In this document: positions 41,449 through 56,035 of the stretch, in pieces
Position numbering within the stretch: the stretch's first letter is position 1
Layout of the letters: every line of letters starts with the position of its first letter
NCBI RefSeq assembly: GCF_028583425.1
Contig: NC_072801.1
Span: forward strand, 58,729,766 to 58,793,765
Origin: Eublepharis macularius
Taxonomy: Eukaryota; Chordata; Lepidosauria; Squamata; Eublepharidae
Direction of reading: 5' to 3'
Length of the DNA stretch: 64,000 nt
Translations under genes and position numbers: made by a program
The notes under the pieces: model-generated
What the model was told of the DNA's origin: nothing
What the model saw: only the letters and a program-made list of their open reading frames with translations
Databases searched by the model: none

Positions 41449-42101
41449 GATACCCCTCTCCTGTAATTACTACACAATGCTGGTTTTCTATTAAACCAGT
41501 TTTAACTGTTATAATTTTAAACAGATCACACCTCTAAGTAAGCATGTATCTGATTGCAGCCAAAAGCCAAAGCTTTTTCTTTCCTATGCCAAGTGTTCCA
41601 CAAGTTTTCTTCTCTGGGTTAGAGGGGAGTGTTCTGTCTTTGTGTCTTTTCTTTGGTTTGCAAATAGTGTGTCTTTAGTGAGAGCCTTAATTTTCCATAC
41701 CTTCCTGTGGTGATGAAGCATGCAGTCCAGAAATGTGTAAAACATCCAGCCTCCTTAGCTTCACAACTCCTTTTCATATATTCTGCCACTGGGCTTATTC
41801 TATATTCCGCTAGTTCAGTACAGAGGTATAGGCCAAGTAGTTAGTAGTTAGCTAGAAACCAGACAACAGTAAGCAAACCTTGGGGTCCTTTAGGCTTGTT
41901 TATTAGGGCCAGTCTAACAATGCAGATAGACTAAACCTGGGGAGCAGCACAGTTCAACAGCTGTTTGTCCTTGCATGGGTTGAGAATACACCTAGAATTC
42001 ATAGTGATATCACAAGGAAGTTCTCAGTCACCTAGGAATTGGTTAAAAAAAAGTAGTCCCCTCCCCTTTTTTTGTTTTCTCAAGCAAGTATCTCTGCACT
42101 G

Positions 42102-42283
42102 AAATGGTTTCAGGTAGGTAGCTGTGTTGGTCTGTTGCAGTAGAACAGCAGGATCTGAGTCCAGTAGCACCTTGGAGACCAACAGGATTTTCAGGGTATA
42201 AGCTCTGACTCTCGAAAGCTTATACCCTGAAAATTTTGTTGGTCTGCAAGGTGCTACTGGACTCAGATCCTGTTGCGCTGAAA
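42102..42283. repeat. Inverted pair of the 'AGTCCAGTAGCACC' repeat, copy 2
   Basis: Left arm GCAGGATCTGAGTCCAGTAG, CACCTTGGAGACCAACAGGA, TTTTCAGGGTATAAGCT; right arm AGCTTATACCCTGAAAATTT, TGTTGGTCTGCAAGGTGCTA, CTGGACTCAGATCCTG. The arms are about 58 bases and nearly perfect, with CTGACTCTCGAA as spacer. A 5' extension (GTAGGTAGCTGTGTTGGTCT) is on the left arm only. Confidence 0.92.
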
Positions 42284-42699
42284 TGTTGTCACACACACTC
42301 TGCCCTTCCTTCTCCAATTTGACCTTGAAAGGCAAGAACTTTCCCTTTTCAGGGCTGTCTTGCAGATCCAGTTCCAGCTGTTGCCTTCAAGTTTTGTGTA
42401 ATTTTAGTTGCAATCCTAAAATTACTTTCCTGGGAATGAAGCCCGCTGGATACAATGGGAGTTACTTCTGAGTAGTCCTATTTAGGCTTGCTCCCTCAGT
42501 CATCTGAATGAGAACAAGTTTCAGAGTCCGGTGCTGATGATGCCGGGCCAGTTCAGCCAGAAGATGATGGGGAATGCTGATAGGTTCTGCAGAGTTTAAT
42601 TCATCACGTCAAATTACTTACGTTTTTGTTTCAGAAATGTTTCATCTCTGTATTTGAATTTCCACTTCTTTTCAAGTTTTTGCAATGTGTACCCCATTA

Positions 42700-42822
42700 T
42701 ATTGTTTATTGAATGTCCCAACTGTTGAATCTTTTGACTTACATTGTGTAATCTATAATCCCACTTTGAGTCTCAGTGAGAAAGGTGGACTATGAATAAC
42801 AGAAATAAATAAAATAAACCTG
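42700..42822 (+). repeat. LINE/SINE 3' tail
   Basis: CCCACTTTGAGTCTCAGTGA, GAAAGGTGGACTATGAATAA, CAGAAATAAATAAAATAAAC. Same tail type as at position 1-60 and, reversed, at 56.52 kb. Confidence 0.5.
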
Positions 42823-43189
42823 TTGGGCGTTCATACCAAGGCAAAGCTGAGTCAGGCCATCTTTCTTGCTTTCCTATTTGTCTGCAAGAGTGTGGGTTGT
42901 ATGGGTTTTCTGCCAAGGTCAGCATCATGTGAGGGTTCACATGACAGCAGGAAGTAGCAAGATTAAGACATAGACCTAGTTGGCTGAGAAAAAGGGAAGC
43001 CTAGAAGCCGAGCATCCCAAGATCTCTGATGAAAGAATTATGAGTTCATATTAAACCTGCATTCCATCTCATCACAAGCCATTCTAGAAGTTTACAAAAT
43101 ATGTCTAGCAAAAGGACGACACCAATAATAAACATAAGCATATGTTTATAATGTTACTAAATACCGCTTGCATTCAGCTGCTTAGGGGT

Positions 43190-43365
43190 GCCTAACTGCC
43201 TGGAGAAGAAAATATCCTTTCCCTTTAATAGAGGGCTAATGAGATGTTATTTACCAAATGATGTTATTGTCTTCTGTGTCGTGAAAAGCTTCACTTGCCC
43301 ATTTTCATACTTTAAAGTTCTTTCAATGGGATAAGACATTTTTCTCCAGGCCAGTTAGTGTTGCC
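43190..43365 (+). mobile_element. Palindromic 'CTGTCCCTTT' element, copy 2
   Basis: GCCTGGAGAAGAAAATATCC, TTTCCCTTTAATAGAGGGCT, CCAAATGATGTTATTGTCTT, GTGAAAAGCTTCACTTGCCC, AATGGGATAAGACATTTTTC, TCCAGGCCAGTTAGTGTTGC. Copy 3 begins immediately after it in the same orientation. Confidence 0.8.
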
Positions 43366-43526
43366 CCAAAACTGTCCTGTCCCTTTAAAAAAGGTTGAAT
43401 AGGATGTTAATTGCCATGTGATGTTGTTCTCCTCCATGCCATGAAAAGCTTCACCTGCTCATTTATACACATTAAACTTTTATTAAAGGGACAGGGCATA
43501 TTTGGCCAGGCCAGTTGGCAATCATA
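43366..43526 (+). mobile_element. Palindromic 'CTGTCCCTTT' element, copy 3
   Basis: CTGTCCTGTCCCTTTAAAAA, GGATGTTAATTGCCATGTGA, CATGCCATGAAAAGCTTCAC, TTTTATTAAAGGGACAGGGC, GGCCAGGCCAGTTGGCAATC. Head-to-tail with copy 2, with essentially no spacer. Confidence 0.8.
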
Positions 43527-44319
43527 ATTTCTGTTTAGATAGTCCCACACGTGGGCCATTTTAAAACTTACTTTACTGACTGCCATTGCAAATTCCTCCT
43601 TAATCAACATTACCTGAGCCTGGCCTGAGTTTCTCCCACAGTAACATTCGTTCTTATCTGTGACTTCACTTGCTCTGTGCTGGCGCAGAGGTAAAAATGT
43701 CTCACTTTCACAGTTAATGCAGGTAGCAGGCTTGCAACCCACGTTAGGCCCTCTTGCACCATTGGGTAAAGTGAACTTAAGTGCAGTCTATTCCTATTGT
43801 TCATAGGAATCCTCTGTCACCATATCTTATGAGAATCTTTGGAAATGGGAATGTGTTTCTGAGACAAAATGGGAAATGCAAGTTCTATATGTGAGGTGAA
43901 TGGTTTCAATTTTTGTGGAATATTGGAAGGGAGCCTATCCTATACATATATGGGAGGGTATTACATCCTGACCATTCATAGGTGCAGCTATGTTTGAACG
44001 TTCAAAGATTTCCTAAAAATATTTGTTTAGAGGGTTTAGTCAAACTGTTCTTTGTGGCACAAGAAGGAGGGGGGGGGGTTGGGGAATATTGGTTGAGGTC
44101 TTATTTTTTATTGGACAGATTTCTCTGAGAAAACACAATAAAAAGAGTCTTTGGGTTCATACTCTCTTTTCTAGGCCACAATGGAAGAAAAACAAATAAA
44201 GGAGGGCCTCGTGCTTATCAAAGCTGATGCTGGCTCCCAAAGCTACAAGATAGCTGCATATTATTGTTCCCTAACTTACCACAATTAAAATACTGTCCAA
44301 AGACAATATCTCACACCTT

Positions 44320-44505
44320 CTAAGGAGTTCAGGGCCACGCACCTGGCTTTCTACTCCCTCATTTTATCCTTGTCCTATGAGGAAGGTTGGGCTGAGAAAG
44401 AGAGGTAGGCCCAAGGTCATCCATTGAGCTTCAGCCTTCAAGACTGAGGAAGACAAGATTTGAGTTCAGCCAGACCAACTCAACAACCTCTTATTTGCTT
44501 AAAGA
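44320..44505 (-). repeat. Old Sauria-type SINE, reverse
   Basis: CATTTTATCCTTGTCCTATG, AGGAAGGTTGGGCTGAGAAA, GGCCCAAGGTCATCCATTGA, AGACAAGATTTGAGTTCAGC. Diverged, no clean tail. Confidence 0.55.
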
Positions 44506-44860
44506 CAAATCAGAGATGAAGAGAATTAACAGACAGATGAGATCAAGTATTTGGAATATATGCCATGGTTTTTTAGTCACTGCTTTAGCACCTTCACAAT
44601 TCTTTCACTAGTAGACAAAGATCAGTTTTTTAAAAAATTGAGCTGGCAAACCTAGTCACACCATGTTCCACCACCCAGTTAAGAAAAATGCTTAGAAATT
44701 GCTTGCTATGCCAGAAGTTGCTGAAGTTGAAAACATGCAATCAATCATTTCTGTTTTGACAAGGAACTCTTATCAAGAAGCAAGGGTCAGGACATAAGAA
44801 CTTTTGGATTGGATGAATGTCTCTTTTTTGTGTTCTATCCTTCCTCTATTGCTTTCTCAC

Positions 44861-45062
44861 TCTGAGCTGGATAGCCCAGGTGAGTCTGATCTCATCAGAT
44901 CTCAGAAACTAAGCAGGGTCGGCCTTGGAGGTGGGAGACCTCCAATGAAGACCAGGGTTGAAGAGGCAGGCAATGACAAACCACCTCTGAATGTCTCTTG
45001 CCATGAAAACCCCACTAGATGTCACCATAAGTCAGCTATGAATTGAGGGCATTCTCCACCAC
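44861..45062 (+). repeat. 5S rRNA-derived SINE, near full length
   Basis: GAGCTGGATAGCCCAGGTGA, GTCTGATCTCATCAGATCTC, AGAAACTAAGCAGGGTCGGC, GGTGGGAGACCTCC (5S-like), then GAGGCAGGCAATGACAAACC, ACCTCTGAATGTCTCTTGCC, GTCACCATAAGTCAGCTATG. A short deletion in the 5S part compared with the copy at 36.7 kb. Confidence 0.9.
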
Positions 45063-47497
45063 TACTATTGTTTTCCCCTCCACTGTAAGCTGTGTGGGAG
45101 CAGGATCCAACTAGGTTGCTGGGTAATTCTGAGTTGCCATTTTCATCAATGAGGCCATTATAAATCATAAATGGTATAGTAGTCTACAGTCTGCCAGATG
45201 TATCTGGGAGCTCACAGGCAGGGCATGAATGACCTTTCTCTGTAGCTCATCCTCAGCATCATGGTATTCAAAGATATACTGCTTTTGTTTATGGATTTTC
45301 CATTTGCCACTGTGGCTCACAGCTACAGACAGATTTGCCCTCCTTTGATAAAGCCATCTGTACCTGAGATCATCTTCATACCTTGTGGAAACAAATTTTG
45401 AGTTCTGTATCTGTCCTGAACCCTCTGCCAATTAAGGAAGAATAATTTCTCAGTACATGCCATCATTTAAAAAGTTTCTGTCAGGTCCCTTTAACCTTTT
45501 TATTACTATTTGTTTTTGGTGCTATACTGAAAAACTCCAAGCACATCAGCCTTGCTTCACAGGGAATGTGTTCTCACTGCTTAATTGTTTTTTCCGTTAA
45601 TTATAAACCCTTATCAATGTGTACAGTGCAGTTCCTTGGGTAGGGAGGAGTGTTTTGCTTATATTCATTTAAAAATATGCTCATTCAGGCTGCAATCACA
45701 GCCCAATCATTATGAAGAAAGTCTGGCTGAACTATGTTGGAGTGAGGGTTAAACTAGCCGTAGCAGATCCGCGAGTTTAAAGCAATCATATAAAGAGTGG
45801 AAGGGCCAATTTTAAGAGAAAAGGGAGAATATACATGAAGATTTGAACCTTGCCCCTTCCATTACATCTGTCAGTCCCTGGCAGTTTGGTCCCCCCCCCC
45901 CCCCAGTTCTCCACAGTTAACACACACAGGTGTTCCAGTTGAAGTAACTTTATTAGAGGTCCATTCAATACAAGGTGCAGAGACAGTGGAATTGGCAGAA
46001 GTGACATATGTGGGGCTAGCAGTGTTAATTATAGGGAATCTTCCCGCCTTAGGATAGAGGACCATTAAGAGAGGGGGGCAGGTTTGTAGTGAAACTTTGT
46101 TTTAGAGCAGACAGTGAGAAAGATGAACTTATCTTTGGTTCTCAGGAGGAGCACACCACAAGCCAGCTTCGGCTGGCTGTCAAGGACACTGGCTCAGCGG
46201 CGAGAAAGTGAACTTAAATATTTGTAAGATAACCCACTGGCATGGAACAATAAAGAACTTCCCACACTCTCAGAAGCCAGAAGCAGAACCCATATACATT
46301 CATGGCAGATATGCAGGGGGCATATATGACAACATCCTGCATTTCATTATCCCAGACAGCTTTTGCCTTGCCAAGCTCACTCTATTGTTGGGGTCCGGTT
46401 GTATGTTGGATGCCTCTGAAATTCTCCTTTGGCTATTTACACTGGAGCCTTCACTTTCTAGAAAGCTGGAAGAATCACTTTTAAACACCTATATGTGCTG
46501 CTTTCTATATTAATACATATAAGAATCAGACTTTTAACCCAAAGTAAGCTATTGGGATGTAACTGCTGGATTCAACAGTTGGTCAAGGAAAAGCCAGAAT
46601 TGCTTTCTTCTTGTTAATCTGTTTGTTCTTCTCCTCCTGCACCCTGATAGTAATAGCAGGGCTGTTATCTCTCATGCACAGCCAAGGGTGGAGCCATTTA
46701 TTTTTTGGAAGTAGGCACCCCTTCCTTCTCTAGCATCAGCAGGGCAGCTCATCCACTGCCTAAATTTTCACTCTATGGTGATAACTGAGAAAGTAGGGTA
46801 GATGTCATCTGCTCTACTATATCCAGCTGCAGTTTCATTTAGGGTGGCTAAAACATACTATTGCCCAAAACACACAGCTTGGGGGGTGGGGCAGGGAGAC
46901 AGGTTGGGAGAAATCCATATCTGGCTTCCTAAACTGCAACTACTTGAGCTTTTTAACCAGAAGTTGAATATTCACAAGCATCAGCAAGAGATAACATTAT
47001 GAGGCTCCTCCTTTAGAATGGGTATCAGCTCCCATTAGACAGTCAGAAGAGGAAGAAAGAGACCTTGCAGTGGAAAATTACTGAAACAGCAAATGAGGAA
47101 CTGACTCAGAATATTAAAAAAAAATTGCAGACAGTTATTTTGATTCATTACGATGGGGAAAAATCCCAAAGCAACTGTGATGCAATAGTTTTATTTGGAC
47201 CAACTGAAACATCAGAACGTACATGAGCTTTCAACTTCCCTAGTTCTTTTTGGGTTGCATGTAGAATATAAAAGGGGAGAGAAAGAAGAAATTATGTTTC
47301 ATCCCAAACAGGAAGTGTTCAGTGTTCTTTAGGTTAAAAAAAAAATCACACTAGCTACAAAAAATTCTCAGGTTGCACCTAAGCTACTGGGGACCAGTGA
47401 TCTAGTTGCTGATCCCCTTTTAAAAATATAACTATGCACTACTGATTCAGATTTGCCCTTATAATTTCCTCCTCTATACTCATAGGCATCCCTGACA
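45063..47497. other. Intergenic, no feature recognised
   Basis: Apart from a run of about 14 C at 45891-45904, I see no repeat, gene or RNA that I can support. The 88-codon open frame at 45165-45431 (-) has no splice signals or homology I recognise. Confidence 0.45.
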
Positions 47498-47642
47498 TAG
47501 ATGGCCCAAGCTAGCCCAGTCTTGCCTGCTCTTAGAAGTTAAGCAGGGTCAGCCCGGGTTAGTATATGGATGGGAGACCACCTCTCTGTCTCTCTTGCCT
47601 TGAAAACCCTATGGGGTCGCTGTAAGCCTACTGTGGTTTTCC
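47498..47642 (+). repeat. 5S rRNA-derived SINE, diverged
   Basis: GACATAGATGGCCCAAGCTA, GCTCTTAGAAGTTAAGCAGG, GTCAGCCCGGGTTAGTATAT, GGATGGGAGACCACC keep the 5S internal promoter half; the tail is short: CTTGCCTTGAAAACCCTATG, GGGTCGCTGTAAGCC. Confidence 0.8.
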
Positions 47643-47689
47643 AGCACCTTACACATACCCATAGGAGTGCATATACACACACATGTGCT

Positions 47690-47778
47690 AGCTGATGAAG
47701 GGGATCTCGGAGATCTTTAAAAGGTGCCACAAGATTTAGCTGTTGTAAGAGACTAATACAGCTACCCCTCTAGGACTG
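47690..47778 (-). repeat. 'AGTCCAGTAGCACC' repeat fragment, reverse
   Basis: CTGATGAAGGGGATCTCGGA, TTAAAAGGTGCCACAAGATT, GACTAATACAGCTACCCCTC: the reverse order of the repeat, with the 5' extension included. Confidence 0.6.
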
Positions 47779-48371
47779 AGGTGGAAGGCACAGCAACTCC
47801 ATGGGACAAGCTATTTTTGCCTAGTGTTAGCTACCACTCAAGTAGTTAACAAGCAGTTCCACTTCAATTGCATACCGAAAACAAACGGGTTAGGGTCAGA
47901 AGAGGCTTTTCGGCTAGGGTATGAAGTATCCTCATAGCAAACCAGACCATTACCTAGATGGCCCATATTTATTAAACAGGCATCAGTTCTCAACCATCAG
48001 ATTCACTACTGGCTTCTGACTGGCAGTGGCTTTCTGAGGTCTCTCTCAGCATCTGTTTCCTGGGGCCCTTTAACTGGAAAAGCCCAGGACAAAATATGAT
48101 AATTTTGCATGAAACCAAAGCTATTGGTTCTCCCCACTTAAATTTCAGGAATGAAAGTGCACTGGTCAGCTTGAAGCCCAACCCACTGTTCCCCCCCCCC
48201 CGCCCCATACACTAATTATTTTGCCAGTTCTTCTGATGTGGAAAGACATGAGAACTTGGCTGAAAGCAGAGTTACGCTGCTCTTTCCACACGTTCTCACA
48301 ATACCCTTTCTTTTGATGTAGCCACTGTAACCCTTGCCCTTCAGATAAAGAAACATAACACAAGACAAGTT

Positions 48372-48531
48372 TAAACTGGTGAACCCTTGTTTATTGGAAG
48401 CATGCCAATTGAGAGTTGGCAGGTACAACCCCCTTGACTGGGGCACGGCAACTGTAATCGTGGCGGGTAGGTTCTGTGGGTTCACAGAGGTGGTGCTCCC
48501 AGGGGTATGGAGTGGGGGGGGCATGCCACAC
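48372..48531 (-). terminator. Second ferritin 3' UTR and poly(A) signal
   Basis: AATAAA on - at 48390-48395 (CCAATAAACAAGG), about 140 bases after the stop codon; cleavage expected near 48372. Confidence 0.85.
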
Positions 48532-51533
<3,002 letters not shown>

Positions 51534-51698
51534 CGCTCCGGTTAGCTGGGAGGTTCGGGTTTTAAGAAGCGTCTGGTCCGGCTGGTGCAAAAAGTGATCT
51601 GTTGGCTGGCAGTTTTGGTGTATCTCGCTCGATTGCTGCAAGTGTGCTCGAGGCTACCAGCGATTCTCTGCGGAGAGGGAGGAAAGGCGGTGGAATCG

Positions 51699-51730
51699 GG
51701 TTCCGTCCAAACACTGTTGAAGCAAGAACC
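51699..51730 (-). promoter_or_regulatory. Iron-responsive element of the second ferritin
   Basis: On - it reads GGTTC-TTGC-TTCAA-CAGTGT-TTGGA-CG-GAACC: canonical CAGUGN loop, five-pair upper stem with one G-U, the unpaired C/UGC bulge and a GGUUC/GAACC lower stem. It is very close to the mammalian ferritin IRE. It lies within about 10 bases of the expected cap site. Confidence 0.96.
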
Positions 51731-51734
51731 GAGC

Positions 51735-51800
51735 TCCGCAGGACAAAGGGAGGCGAGCCCCTTTTATAGGCGCCGCTAGGCAAGCGGGAGGGACGTGCGC
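51735..51800 (-). promoter_or_regulatory. Core promoter of the second ferritin
   Basis: TATAAAAG on - at 51761-51768 in a CG-rich stretch (51.4-51.95 kb). The transcription start is expected at about 51735, directly before the IRE. TATA-to-IRE spacing is about 30 bases, shorter than the roughly 54 of the light-chain gene. Confidence 0.8.
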
Positions 51801-52059
51801 AGAGGCCAATCGCCGCCCGTCTCCACACCATCCGGCTTGGTTGCGAAAGGTGGAGCCTGGGAAGAGAGGAACCCGGGCGTCCGGGTGCCATTCTGTCCAC
51901 CAAGCAGGTGTCTGGGCTTAACCGCTGGAGCTCGGGCTTCCATGCCCGGGCTTGCTTAGGTGTGGCACAGGTGCGTTGGTGCCAAGGGTGCCCTCTTCCT
52001 CCCCTAAGATGCTGAACCCTGAACAGCTTCATGGCAGACAAAAAACAATAAGGGAAACC

Positions 52060-52380
52060 AATGTGGTGTAGCAGTTAGAGGGGTCGCGTAGGGCCAGGGC
52101 AAAAATGTCCTGTCCCTTTAAAGAAAGTCGAAGCTTTTCATGGTGTGGCAGTCAATAACATCCTATTAAGCCTCGGTTAAAGGAACAGGACATTTTTTTT
52201 CTCCAGGCTTAGAGACCCCCTACTCAGCATAGAGCTCACTGGGTAACCAGCAGCCTTCCTTTCTTAGCCTAATCTACCTCACAAGGTTGTTGTGAGGATC
52301 ACATGGAGAAGGAGAGTACAATATACACTTCCAAAAATGGAAAGTGGGCAGGATAAAAACATATTCACTAATTAAAAACA
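52060..52380. repeat. Sauria SINE (+) carrying a reverse palindromic element
   Basis: SINE head CAATGTGGTGTAGCAGTTAG (52.06 kb) and SINE 3' half CTAATCTACCTCACAAGGTT, GTTGTGAGGATCACATGG (52.26 kb onward) are separated by a reverse 'CTGTCCCTTT' element at about 52090-52215 (GTCCTGTCCCTTTAAAGAAA ... GGAACAGGACATTTTTTTTC, TCCAGGC). The simplest reading is that the element landed in the SINE. Confidence 0.65.
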
Positions 52381-52454
52381 TAAGATTGCTTGTCCTGCAT
52401 TGAGGTGCAATGAAAAACCTCTTAGATTTCTGCATATTGTGTCTTTAAGATCCA

Positions 52455-52645
52455 GAGGAGTAAATAGCAAAGAGTCCAGTAGCACCTTTAAGACTAACAG
52501 ACTTTTTTGTAGCATAAGTTTTCCAGAGCCACAGCTCTCTTTGTCAGATGCAGGATGCATCTGACAAAGAGAGCTGTGGCTCTGGAAAGCTTATGCTACA
52601 ATAAAATCGGTTAGTCTTAAAGGTGCTACTGGACTCTGCTATTTT
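52455..52645. repeat. Inverted pair of the 'AGTCCAGTAGCACC' repeat, copy 3
   Basis: Left arm: AGAGTCCAGTAGCACCTTTA, AGACTAACAGACTTTTTTGT, CAGAGCCACAGCTCTCTTTG, TCAGATGCA. Right arm: TGCATCTGACAAAGAGAGCT, GTGGCTCTGGAAAGCTTATG, GGTTAGTCTTAAAGGTGCTA, CTGGACTCT. Arms of about 75 bases separated by only GGA; nearly perfect hairpin. Confidence 0.93.
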
Positions 52646-53237
52646 GTGTCTTTATGGGAATTTTAAACAATTCTGGCAACCCAATATGAGCATGTGCAAA
52701 GTGTGTGGTGGAGGGATGATTAGTCAGTCTTGCTGGTCGATTTGGGGGGGGGGGGGAGGGGGATCAAAAGCAGCAGCAGTGTAATTCCTTTTATTAGGAC
52801 CAGCTAAAATGTAAGAAAGTAGTGAACAAGCTTTTGAGTTCCACAGAGCACTTTTACAGACTGGATGTTCCAATTTAAAAATGTGGAGGAAGGAAAGGAA
52901 AGACTATTAAGACATAATTAGGAAAGACAGTGCTGTGTTTGAAACATAATGGGCTATTGGGGTTAGAGAAGTAAGAAACTGGTATTTTCCTTTGGAGAAG
53001 TGAAAACCCACAACACTTCAGATATGCAGTAATCAAACACTCAGTTCCTTTTATAAAGGGCATAACAGAAGTAAAGAAAAATTGTGTGGTCGCTATCATA
53101 GCAAAACTTGAGATTTTTAATCTACGTTTAGGTGGTTTGCAATCAAGGCAATTAGTTAAATGTTAACTTGTGTCTGGGGCTGCATACAACAGAATGGCTT
53201 GTCTCCTGCTATGGGTAATTATATATGAGTAAGCAGC

Positions 53238-53322
53238 CCTAACCTGGATAGCCCAGGTGAGCCTGATCTCATCAGATCCCAGAAGCCAAGCAGGGTCAGC
53301 CTTGGTTAGCAATTGGATGGGT
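53238..53322 (+). repeat. 5S rRNA-derived SINE, 3'-truncated
   Basis: TAACCTGGATAGCCCAGGTG, AGCCTGATCTCATCAGATCC, CAGAAGCCAAGCAGGGTCAG, CCTTGGTTAGCAATTGGATG, then it breaks off. Only the 5S-like part is left. Confidence 0.85.
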
Positions 53323-53757
53323 TGTGCCCAAAGCATTGCCTCCTTTTTCTTTTTTGGGGGGGGGGTGAGGGGGAGAGAAGCAATGTGTTTGATTTTTTTA
53401 AGAGGAGAAAAACAGTAGGAAAGAAGGAGAATAAAGCACCTGCACCATTTAATAAATTAAAACTGGGTCCTATGTTGCAAGTTGGAGCTAAATTTCAGCC
53501 CTCTCAAGTTTGAAACAACTGCACCAAACAAGCTTCTTCAGACAGAACCTACATCTAAGTCCATCCCTTCTCTAACCTGTCACTGAAACTTGCAGGCCTT
53601 CCAAAGGTCTCAGGGCTCCTGATTTTCCAAATCCTAGTTTTAAACTTGCTTCAAGCTCAAACTAGGACCTGACTCTTTAGAAATGCTGTTGTTTAGTTTG
53701 GCCCTCAGACTTGTTAATTTCCCAGAAAAACTTCCACCCTTAGATTTCACCCATTCT

Positions 53758-54002
53758 CAGGGCTTTTTTTCTGGGAAAAGAGGTGGTGGAACTCAGTGGG
53801 TTGCCCTCAAAGAAAATGATCACATGGCTGGTGCCCCCACCCCCTGATCTCCAGACAGAGGGGAGTTGAGATTGCCCTCTGCGCCGGTCAATCTCAACTC
53901 CCCTCTGTCTGGAGATCAGGGGGCGGGGCCACCAGCCATGTGACCATTTTCAAGAGGTTCTGGAACTCCGTTCCCCCACGTTCCCCCTGAAAAAAAGCCC
54001 TG
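53758..54002 (-). mobile_element. Fold-back hAT-type MITE, copy B, with 8-bp target duplication
   Basis: Also 245 bp, in reverse relative to copy A. Perfect 8-bp duplication CCCATTCT (53750-53757 and 54003-54010). Termini CAGGGCTTTTTTTC and GAAAAAAAGCCCTG. Interior palindrome with CCCCTGATCTCCAGACAGAG and CTCTGTCTGGAGATCAGGGG arms. Confidence 0.93.
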
Positions 54003-54535
54003 CCCATTCTCCTTCAGGAGGTGGGAAATGTTTTACACAGCTTCAAAATTCAGCTGTTTTGTTCCCAGCTTCAGGCCATGAGAGGATTACATGGAAAGGA
54101 GACCTTTTTCAAGTTGTAGGCTTTCCCATAACTTAAAGGGAACAGCTGCATCTGATAACATTCACGTTTCTCTTACAGGTACAGGAACCTTCTCAAGGGG
54201 CCAGAGCTAGCTAGGCCAACAGCCCAACCCTGTACAAAGAGAGAGGCACTTTAGCCTGCTGAATGGGCTCAGACATGCTTAAAGTTTGAATATAGGCTGT
54301 ATCATATAATTGTCTTGGGCAAGGATCCATATTATGAGTTTGTAACAGTCCATTATTTTTATTCCTTCAGGGCACAAACTCTTGCAACAGCTTGTAGTTT
54401 CTTAACAGCCATCAGGAGACACACTCAGCAAGTTTGAAAAGCTGCAAACCAAATTAAGCCCCTTAAGCTCTGCTGAAACACAGAAGGCCAGTGATTGAGC
54501 CAAGCACACAATCACGACTTACAACACTTCCCATG

Positions 54536-54632
54536 TCCTAATCTCATCTGACGAAGAGAACTGTGATTCTCGAAAGCTTATGCTACAGTAAAGTTGGTTA
54601 GTCTTAAAGGTGCTACTGGACTCTTTTCGATC
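54536..54632 (-). repeat. 'AGTCCAGTAGCACC' repeat, reverse
   Basis: CTCATCTGACGAAGAGAACT, GTGATTCTCGAAAGCTTATG, GTTGGTTAGTCTTAAAGGTG, CTACTGGACTC. Flanked by CATGTCCTAATCT-like sequence on both sides (54532 and 54632), a likely target duplication. Confidence 0.8.
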
Positions 54633-55396
54633 ATGTCCTAATCTGACATTCTTAAACACTATGCCATCCTGGGTCTACTAGTATTCAGGGCATCCTATTA
54701 AGTTGATGGGAAGTAGATGATAGTAGAGTTTTTCACACAGTGCACAATTAATAGAGCATTCACTTCTACAAAAGTGCCGCTAGCTTAGTGTCAGTGGGAA
54801 AACCTGGGTTCAAAGACTAACTCAGCATCCAGGAGTACTTGCTTGTTAACTCTTCTTCCTTCCCACTTATCAAGACACTCCTGCCTTGTTTTGAGAACCC
54901 CAAATCCCACCTCTTTCAACTTCTTGCAGATTTCCAGCAGCAGACTTTTGGACCCTTAGCACTGGGCCCAGCTTGACTCGGCTATTGCATCAGCATGAGT
55001 CAGCACAACGGAGCACTATGGAGTATAGCACAGATCATGGAAAAGAGGAGGGGAAAATTTAACTCCGGAGTCTCAGTTTAGAACCTGTGGATATATCAGA
55101 CATACTTCCACAGGACCTCAATTCTCACTGGGCTTCTTTTCTAACACAAAAGATCTCATCATTCCCCATCCAAGGAACCCAGAACAAAGAATGCTATCAG
55201 CAGTCCACAAATCTAGTTGTCAGACCACCAGTGGCAGCCATCACTCTTTTTGCTTTCCAGGACTTCTCCATTCCTCAATGCCCAGCAGAAATATTCCCTC
55301 CCTCAAGCTATTTGCCTAGCTCCTTCACAACTAGGATCACTAATTGCTTTAGGAAAAAAGTTCTATCCCTTTATTAGAAGCTTAATAGGCTGTTAT

Positions 55397-55956
55397 TTAC
55401 TTCATTTATCCAGGGCTTTTTTTCAGCAGGAACACGGTGAAACAGAGTTCCGGCACCTCTTGAAAATGGTCACATGGCTGGTGGCCCTGCCCCCTGATCT
55501 CCAGACAGAGGGGAGTTTAGATTGCCCTCTGTGCCGCTCTAGTGGCGCGAAGAGCAATCTAAACTCCCCTCTGTCTGGAGATCAGGGGGCGGGGCCACCG
55601 GCCATGTGACCATTTTAGTCAAGGGCGATTTAAACTTTTAAAAACAACCCCCTTGTTCCAGCTGACCCAAAGTGACATCATTGTGTGGTCCTGAGTTCCA
55701 TCACTGAGTTCCACCACCTTTTTTCCCAGAAAAAAAGCCCTGCATTTATCCCATATTTCTCCCTAAAGCATCTTATATTGTTCTCTCTTTCTCCATTTTA
55801 TCCTCACAATAACTGTGTGAGGTAGGTTAGACTGAGAGTGTGTGACTGGCCCAAGGTCACGCCGTGAGTTTCCATAGCTGAGCAGGGATTCGAACTTGGT
55901 TCTCCCAGACACTAGTCCAACACTTTAATCGCTACTACACCACGCTGGCTCTCTCA
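55397..55956 (-). repeat. Sauria-type SINE (reverse) split by a MITE
   Basis: Tail end (reverse) TTACTTCATTTATC at 55397-55410, then after MITE copy C the rest: CATATTTCTCCCTAAAGCAT, CCATTTTATCCTCACAATAA, GTGAGGTAGGTTAGACTGAG, GGCCCAAGGTCACGCCGTGA, GGGATTCGAACTTGG, CTACACCACGCTGGC. TGTTATT on the left (about 55391) and right (about 55958) of the SINE is a plausible target duplication. Confidence 0.8.
55411..55742 (+). mobile_element. Fold-back hAT-type MITE, copy C, 332 bp, with 8-bp target duplication
   Basis: Perfect 8-bp duplication CATTTATC (55403-55410 and 55743-55750). Same termini as copies A and B. Same palindromic core (CCCCTGATCTCCAGACAGAG / CTCTGTCTGGAGATCAGGGG), with about 87 additional bases, mostly after GTGACCATTTTAGTCAAGGG in the right arm. 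Inserted in the tail of a SINE. Confidence 0.93.
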
Positions 55957-56035
55957 TGTTATTCACCTACATTATGCCATGAAAAGTTTCAGCTGCTCAT
56001 TTCCACACATGAAGCCTTTATTAAAGGGATAAGAT

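Noticed and set aside
45165-45431. 88-codon open frame on - in the ferritin-ferritin interval
   Set aside because: No recognised domain, no splice sites, isolated in repeat-poor sequence. No support beyond length.
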